A stretch of DNA of 26,162 nucleotides, from NCBI GenBank assembly GCA_964503615.1, contig CAZDBA010000060.1:1-26162 (forward strand), in the 5' to 3' direction. The DNA is from CAZDBA01 sp964503615 (GTDB lineage Bacteria; Planctomycetota; Planctomycetia; Pirellulales; Pirellulaceae). Shown piece by piece: positions 23,179 through 26,162 of the stretch. The notes under the pieces are model-generated. The model searched no databases, was not told the origin of the DNA, and saw only the letters and a program-made list of their open reading frames with translations. Both the position numbers and the translations under genes were made by a program. Within the stretch, counting starts at the first letter, position 1. The number at the start of each line of letters is the position of its first letter.

Positions 23179-23545
23179 ATTCAGATCCCGTTTTAAATTC
23201 CTGACCAAACAATTTCGTAACTGTATTGACTATTCAAAGCAACCAAATGGTCAAAGCAACAAAATGAAGATTATAAAGGATGTGAATTTTATTGCTTACC
23301 TGGAGCGCGCGGTAGGTTGCCTTCGCTTGTATCGGCCCTTTGGTGGTCATGCGTCAATCTCGCCAAAATCGCCAAAACTGTCCCAATGTCGAGGACTATT
23401 TGGTAATCAAATCGGCTCAAAGCCCCGTTCTATCGGCAATCTAACGTTTTATTGCAACTTTCCCCGCCGCAACGCCGTCTATAATATAGTCGGGCAAGGC
23501 AAAATCGGTCCCGACGCGACCGTAATGATCACATAAGATATTGAT
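23179..23545. other. divergent intergenic region with a consensus -10 box
   Basis: There is no gene in this gap between the DinB protein (minus) and the large membrane protein (plus). A perfect TATAAT lies at 23480-23485, about 60 nt before the plus-strand start. The nearest -35-like sequences are TTGCAA at a 22-nt spacing, which is too long, and AACTTT at 18 nt, a weak match. It is a plausible promoter of the downstream gene. Confidence 0.45.
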
Positions 23546-26162
23546 ATGTCGACTCACACTACTCAACCTGCGCCCGCATCCCAGTACGATCACTACATCG
23601 ATGATCAACTGGAAAAGACACGTGTCCGAATCAAAACGGTCGATCTGTTCACGGGCCTGTTTACGATGGCGGCTTGGACGTTAGGTGTCTTGCTCGTGTT
23701 CGCTTTGATCGACAGCTGGATCTGGCCTTTGGGTACGGTCGGTCGTTGCATTGGCCTGATTTTGTTGCTTGGCGGATTTATCTTTATCGGCGTCTCTTAT
23801 GTGCTGCCTTTGTTTTTGAAAAAGATCAACCCGCGTTATGCAGCGCGAATGATTGAGCAATCCAAACCTCGCTTCAAGAACAGTTTGATCAACTACCTCT
23901 GGACAAAGGCAGGTGGTTCCACAGGCAACGCTTCGATCGCCAACGCGATGTCTCGTGCCGCTGCTGAAGATCTGAGTCAAGTTTCGGCCAGTGAATCAGT
24001 CGACCAATCCCATTTGATCCGCAGCGGATTCATTGTGGTTGGCCTTACGATCATCATGGTGCTCTACGCGTTCATTTCTCCCAAAAGTCCACTCTCAACC
24101 GTAGCACGTGTCCTTAGTCCGTTTTCTGATATCTCCCGACCTGCGATCGTAAGAGTCTTGGCGGTCGAGCCGGGCGATGCCGATCTCTTCTTTGGCGATA
24201 CGCTGGAAGTAACGGCAAAGATCCGCGGACGCCACGAGCCGACCGATGTGCAACTTATTTTTACTACCGAAGACGGGCAGTACCGAGACGTTCCGATCGA
24301 CATGATCCCAACCGATCCAGGGACCTACTTTGCTGAACTACGAACCAACGGCAGCGGGATCCAACAAAGCCTTAAGTACAAGGTCGTCGCACTGGATGGG
24401 GAATCGAGTTGGTACAACGTCAACGTTCGCCCGCAGCCCTCGGTGTCGATCGAATCGTTGCGAGTCACCCCGCCCGCGTACACCGGCTTGCCAGTACGGA
24501 CGATAACAGGAAATGGCGAAGTCAGCAGCGCGGAGGGCGCAAAAGTCCTGATCAATGCCGTGACCAACATGCCTGCCAAGATCGCCTATATCGAATATCT
24601 CAATGCGGACGGAAACGATTTTGAGAACCTGAAAGTCGTTAATTCAAGCGATCTGATCGTAGAAGACAATAAGATCTGGGGCACATTTATTCTGACCATG
24701 AATTCAAAGCGTTCTGCCCCCGCGTTTACCCACTACCGCCTTCGCTACGAGACATCGAGCGGCGAAAAAAATCAGAACGCGAATGTCTACCCGGTTGGCA
24801 TTACTCCTGACTTGGCCCCCGAAATCGAAATCATCGAACCTACCGAAACTGAAATCTCCATTCCGGTCAATTCCGCACTCAATGTTCTGGCAGCAGCCAG
24901 AGACCTCGACTACGGGCTAAGTTCGGTCAAGCTTCATTTGGAAAATCGTGGAGCGAGTTTGCTGGCTCAAGACTTTCCCGTTTCAAAATCAAAAATCCAG
25001 AAGCGAGTGAAAACCCAACACTGGATCGTGCCAGAAAAGATTGGATTGTCGCCGGGTGACAAACTGATCATGTTTGCTTCGGTCGCTGACAATAGGCGGT
25101 CGCCGTTCAGCGAACTTTCCGATCCCAATACCGCTCGCACAGAAAACTACACGATCACCATTACTCAAGCCGACCCGAACATTGACGAACAGCGAAGGGA
25201 CGAGGAGATCAAGCGAGATCAAGAAGAGCAAGCACGAGAACAGGAACAGCGTCAGCAAAGAACAGAGGGCCAACAAAACGAGCAAGGTAACTCGGGCGAA
25301 CCCGATTCAAACAATGGAACTGGTTCCCAGAACGATAGCCAAAGTGATCCGAAAACAAACGAAGATGAGCAACAACTAAACGACTCGGACAGCAACGGCA
25401 CCGACTCACAATCTCAAGACGGCGGTAACGATAATGGGACCGGACAGCAAAGCGATTCCAACCCCCAATCTGAAACCGGAAACAGTCCTGAAAATGACAA
25501 TCACGGCGAAGAAGGTAATCCAGACCCCAACGAAGGTGAGCCAGGCCAAAAAAGTGATGAGAACTCTTCACAAGACGGAACTGATGGCTCGTCCGACTCT
25601 CAAAACGATCCGAACCAAGCTCGAGCAGGAAAGGGAGCGAAATCGCAGACCAATGATGCTGGTTCTCAATCGGCAAACGGCGGGCAAGGGACCGGCGAAA
25701 AATCGGAACAACAAGGAGCGACCAACAACACCACGAATTCGGCAGATCAGGGAAGCGATACAGGCGAAAATTCGACGCAAGACTCCGGGAGCAACGGCGC
25801 CAATTCTGGCAAGCAGGGTGACCCAGATGCCGATGGCCAAAGGGACGACAATTTGCAATCCGGCTCGCCATCGATGAACGAGCAGACAACAGACGCCGAG
25901 CGGATGAAAGCGCTCAAAGAATACATCGAAGAGCTTGAAAAAGAACGAGCAGAAAAAGAACAGTCTACTGAAAACGAACAAGATCCAAATGAAGGAGGTT
26001 CTGAAGGAGGTTCCGAAGGCGGATCTGAAGGTGGGTCTGAAGGAGGATCTGAAGGAGGATCTGAAGGAGGATCTGAAGGTGGATCTGAAGGAGGATCTGA
26101 AGGAGGGTCTGAAGGAGGATCTGAAGGTGGATCTGAAGGTGGATCTGAAGGAGGGTCTGAAG
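23546..26162 (+). CDS. large envelope protein with three N-terminal membrane helices and Glu-Gly-Gly-Ser repeats (3' end outside window)
   Basis: This reading frame runs from the ATG at 23546 to the window edge without a stop (at least 872 residues). Membrane helices lie at about 36-56, 63-90 and 160-178. Next comes a 350-residue beta-rich exported region (PGDADLFFGDTLEVTAKIRG, VSIESLRVTPPAYTGLPV). From about residue 540 it is a charged coiled coil and then a long Gln/Asn/Ser/Asp/Gly-rich stretch. A helix at about 785-810 (ERMKALKEYIEELEKERAEK) precedes the repeat at residue 816. The layout resembles the DUF4175 group and the planctomycete proteins that sit beside MoxR/BatA-type genes, from memory; this is tentative. 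No clear ribosome binding site is visible. Its function is unknown. Confidence 0.7.
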   Translation, partial: MSTHTTQPAPASQYDHYIDDQLEKTRVRIKTVDLFTGLFTMAAWTLGVLLVFALIDSWIWPLGTVGRCIGLILLLGGFIFIGVSYVLPLFLKKINPRYAARMIEQSKPRFKNSLINYLWTKAGGSTGNASIANAMSRAAAEDLSQVSASESVDQSHLIRSGFIVVGLTIIMVLYAFISPKSPLSTVARVLSPFSDISRPAIVRVLAVEPGDADLFFGDTLEVTAKIRGRHEPTDVQLIFTTEDGQYRDVPIDMIPTDPGTYFAELRTNGSGIQQSLKYKVVALDGESSWYNVNVRPQPSVSIESLRVTPPAYTGLPVRTITGNGEVSSAEGAKVLINAVTNMPAKIAYIEYLNADGNDFENLKVVNSSDLIVEDNKIWGTFILTMNSKRSAPAFTHYRLRYETSSGEKNQNANVYPVGITPDLAPEIEIIEPTETEISIPVNSALNVLAAARDLDYGLSSVKLHLENRGASLLAQDFPVSKSKIQKRVKTQHWIVPEKIGLSPGDKLIMFASVADNRRSPFSELSDPNTARTENYTITITQADPNIDEQRRDEEIKRDQEEQAREQEQRQQRTEGQQNEQGNSGEPDSNNGTGSQNDSQSDPKTNEDEQQLNDSDSNGTDSQSQDGGNDNGTGQQSDSNPQSETGNSPENDNHGEEGNPDPNEGEPGQKSDENSSQDGTDGSSDSQNDPNQARAGKGAKSQTNDAGSQSANGGQGTGEKSEQQGATNNTTNSADQGSDTGENSTQDSGSNGANSGKQGDPDADGQRDDNLQSGSPSMNEQTTDAERMKALKEYIEELEKERAEKEQSTENEQDPNEGGSEGGSEGGSEGGSEGGSEGGSEGGSEGGSEGGSEGGSEGGSEGGSEGGSEGGSE
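25991..26162 (+). repeat. 12-nt tandem repeat encoding Glu-Gly-Gly-Ser
   Basis: Fourteen complete units of GAAGGNGGNTCT, plus 4 nt of the next, run in frame to the window edge. The first four units differ from one another in codon choice (GGTTCT, GGTTCC, GGCGGATCT, GGTGGGTCT). Most later ones are GAAGGAGGATCT or one base different, which suggests recent expansion of the inner array. The array continues beyond the window. Confidence 0.95.

Noticed and set aside
25209..25981. Two minus-strand ORFs of 226 and 137 codons
   Set aside because: Both are antisense to the Gln/Asn/Ser-rich region of the large membrane protein, where low-complexity codons avoid stops on the other strand.

Overview
The window looks like a piece of a planctomycete chromosome, most likely from the Pirellulales or a related marine lineage. 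This is an inference from gene content. Supporting signs are an L17 ribosomal protein with large insertions and a helix-hairpin-helix tail, a histone H1-like lysine-rich protein, secreted Cys-Gly-Ala-Pro repeat proteins, an ECF sigma factor paired with a large membrane anti-sigma protein, a DUF1569 protein, and a membrane protein with a very long Gln/Asn/Ser/Glu/Gly-rich domain. No phylogenetic marker was compared by computation. There are no rRNA or tRNA genes, no CRISPR array and no insertion sequence.

Layout. 1-1011: the tail of an unknown gene and a metallophosphoesterase. 1058-5774, minus strand: a probable two-gene operon of a five-haem c-type cytochrome followed by an outer-membrane beta-barrel protein. 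Both have an N-terminal hydrophobic anchor and a long low-complexity linker, which is the most system-like feature here. 6099-9614, plus strand: a promoter, rpmJ, rpsM, rpsK, rpoA, rplQ and a rho-independent terminator. This is the alpha operon without rpsD and with unusually long spacers, one of which contains two mutually exclusive hairpins. 9652-11341: a secreted coiled-coil protein and a FabZ-like dehydratase.

11489-13688: a secreted Cys-rich repeat protein, broken by a 100-N assembly gap inside its tandem repeat, and a small lipoprotein built from a second, unrelated tandem repeat. 14057-16768: a membrane protein of unknown function, an H1-like DNA-binding protein, and a divergent tRNA 2-selenouridine synthase (mnmH) with no normal start codon at the conserved domain boundary. 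16910-19769: a DUF4956 membrane protein, a BFD-like [2Fe-2S] protein, rlmN and a DUF1569 protein. 20064-23178: an ECF sigma factor, its likely membrane anti-sigma partner, and a tandem DinB-fold protein. 23546 to the end: a large membrane protein, cut by the window edge inside a 12-nt tandem repeat encoding Glu-Gly-Gly-Ser.

The translation and RNA-modification genes (ribosomal proteins, rpoA, rlmN, mnmH) are housekeeping. The remainder is mostly cell-envelope material, much of it with tandemly repeated or low-complexity segments. The cytochrome/barrel pair is the best candidate for an undescribed envelope system. The sigma/anti-sigma pair is probably one regulatory unit.
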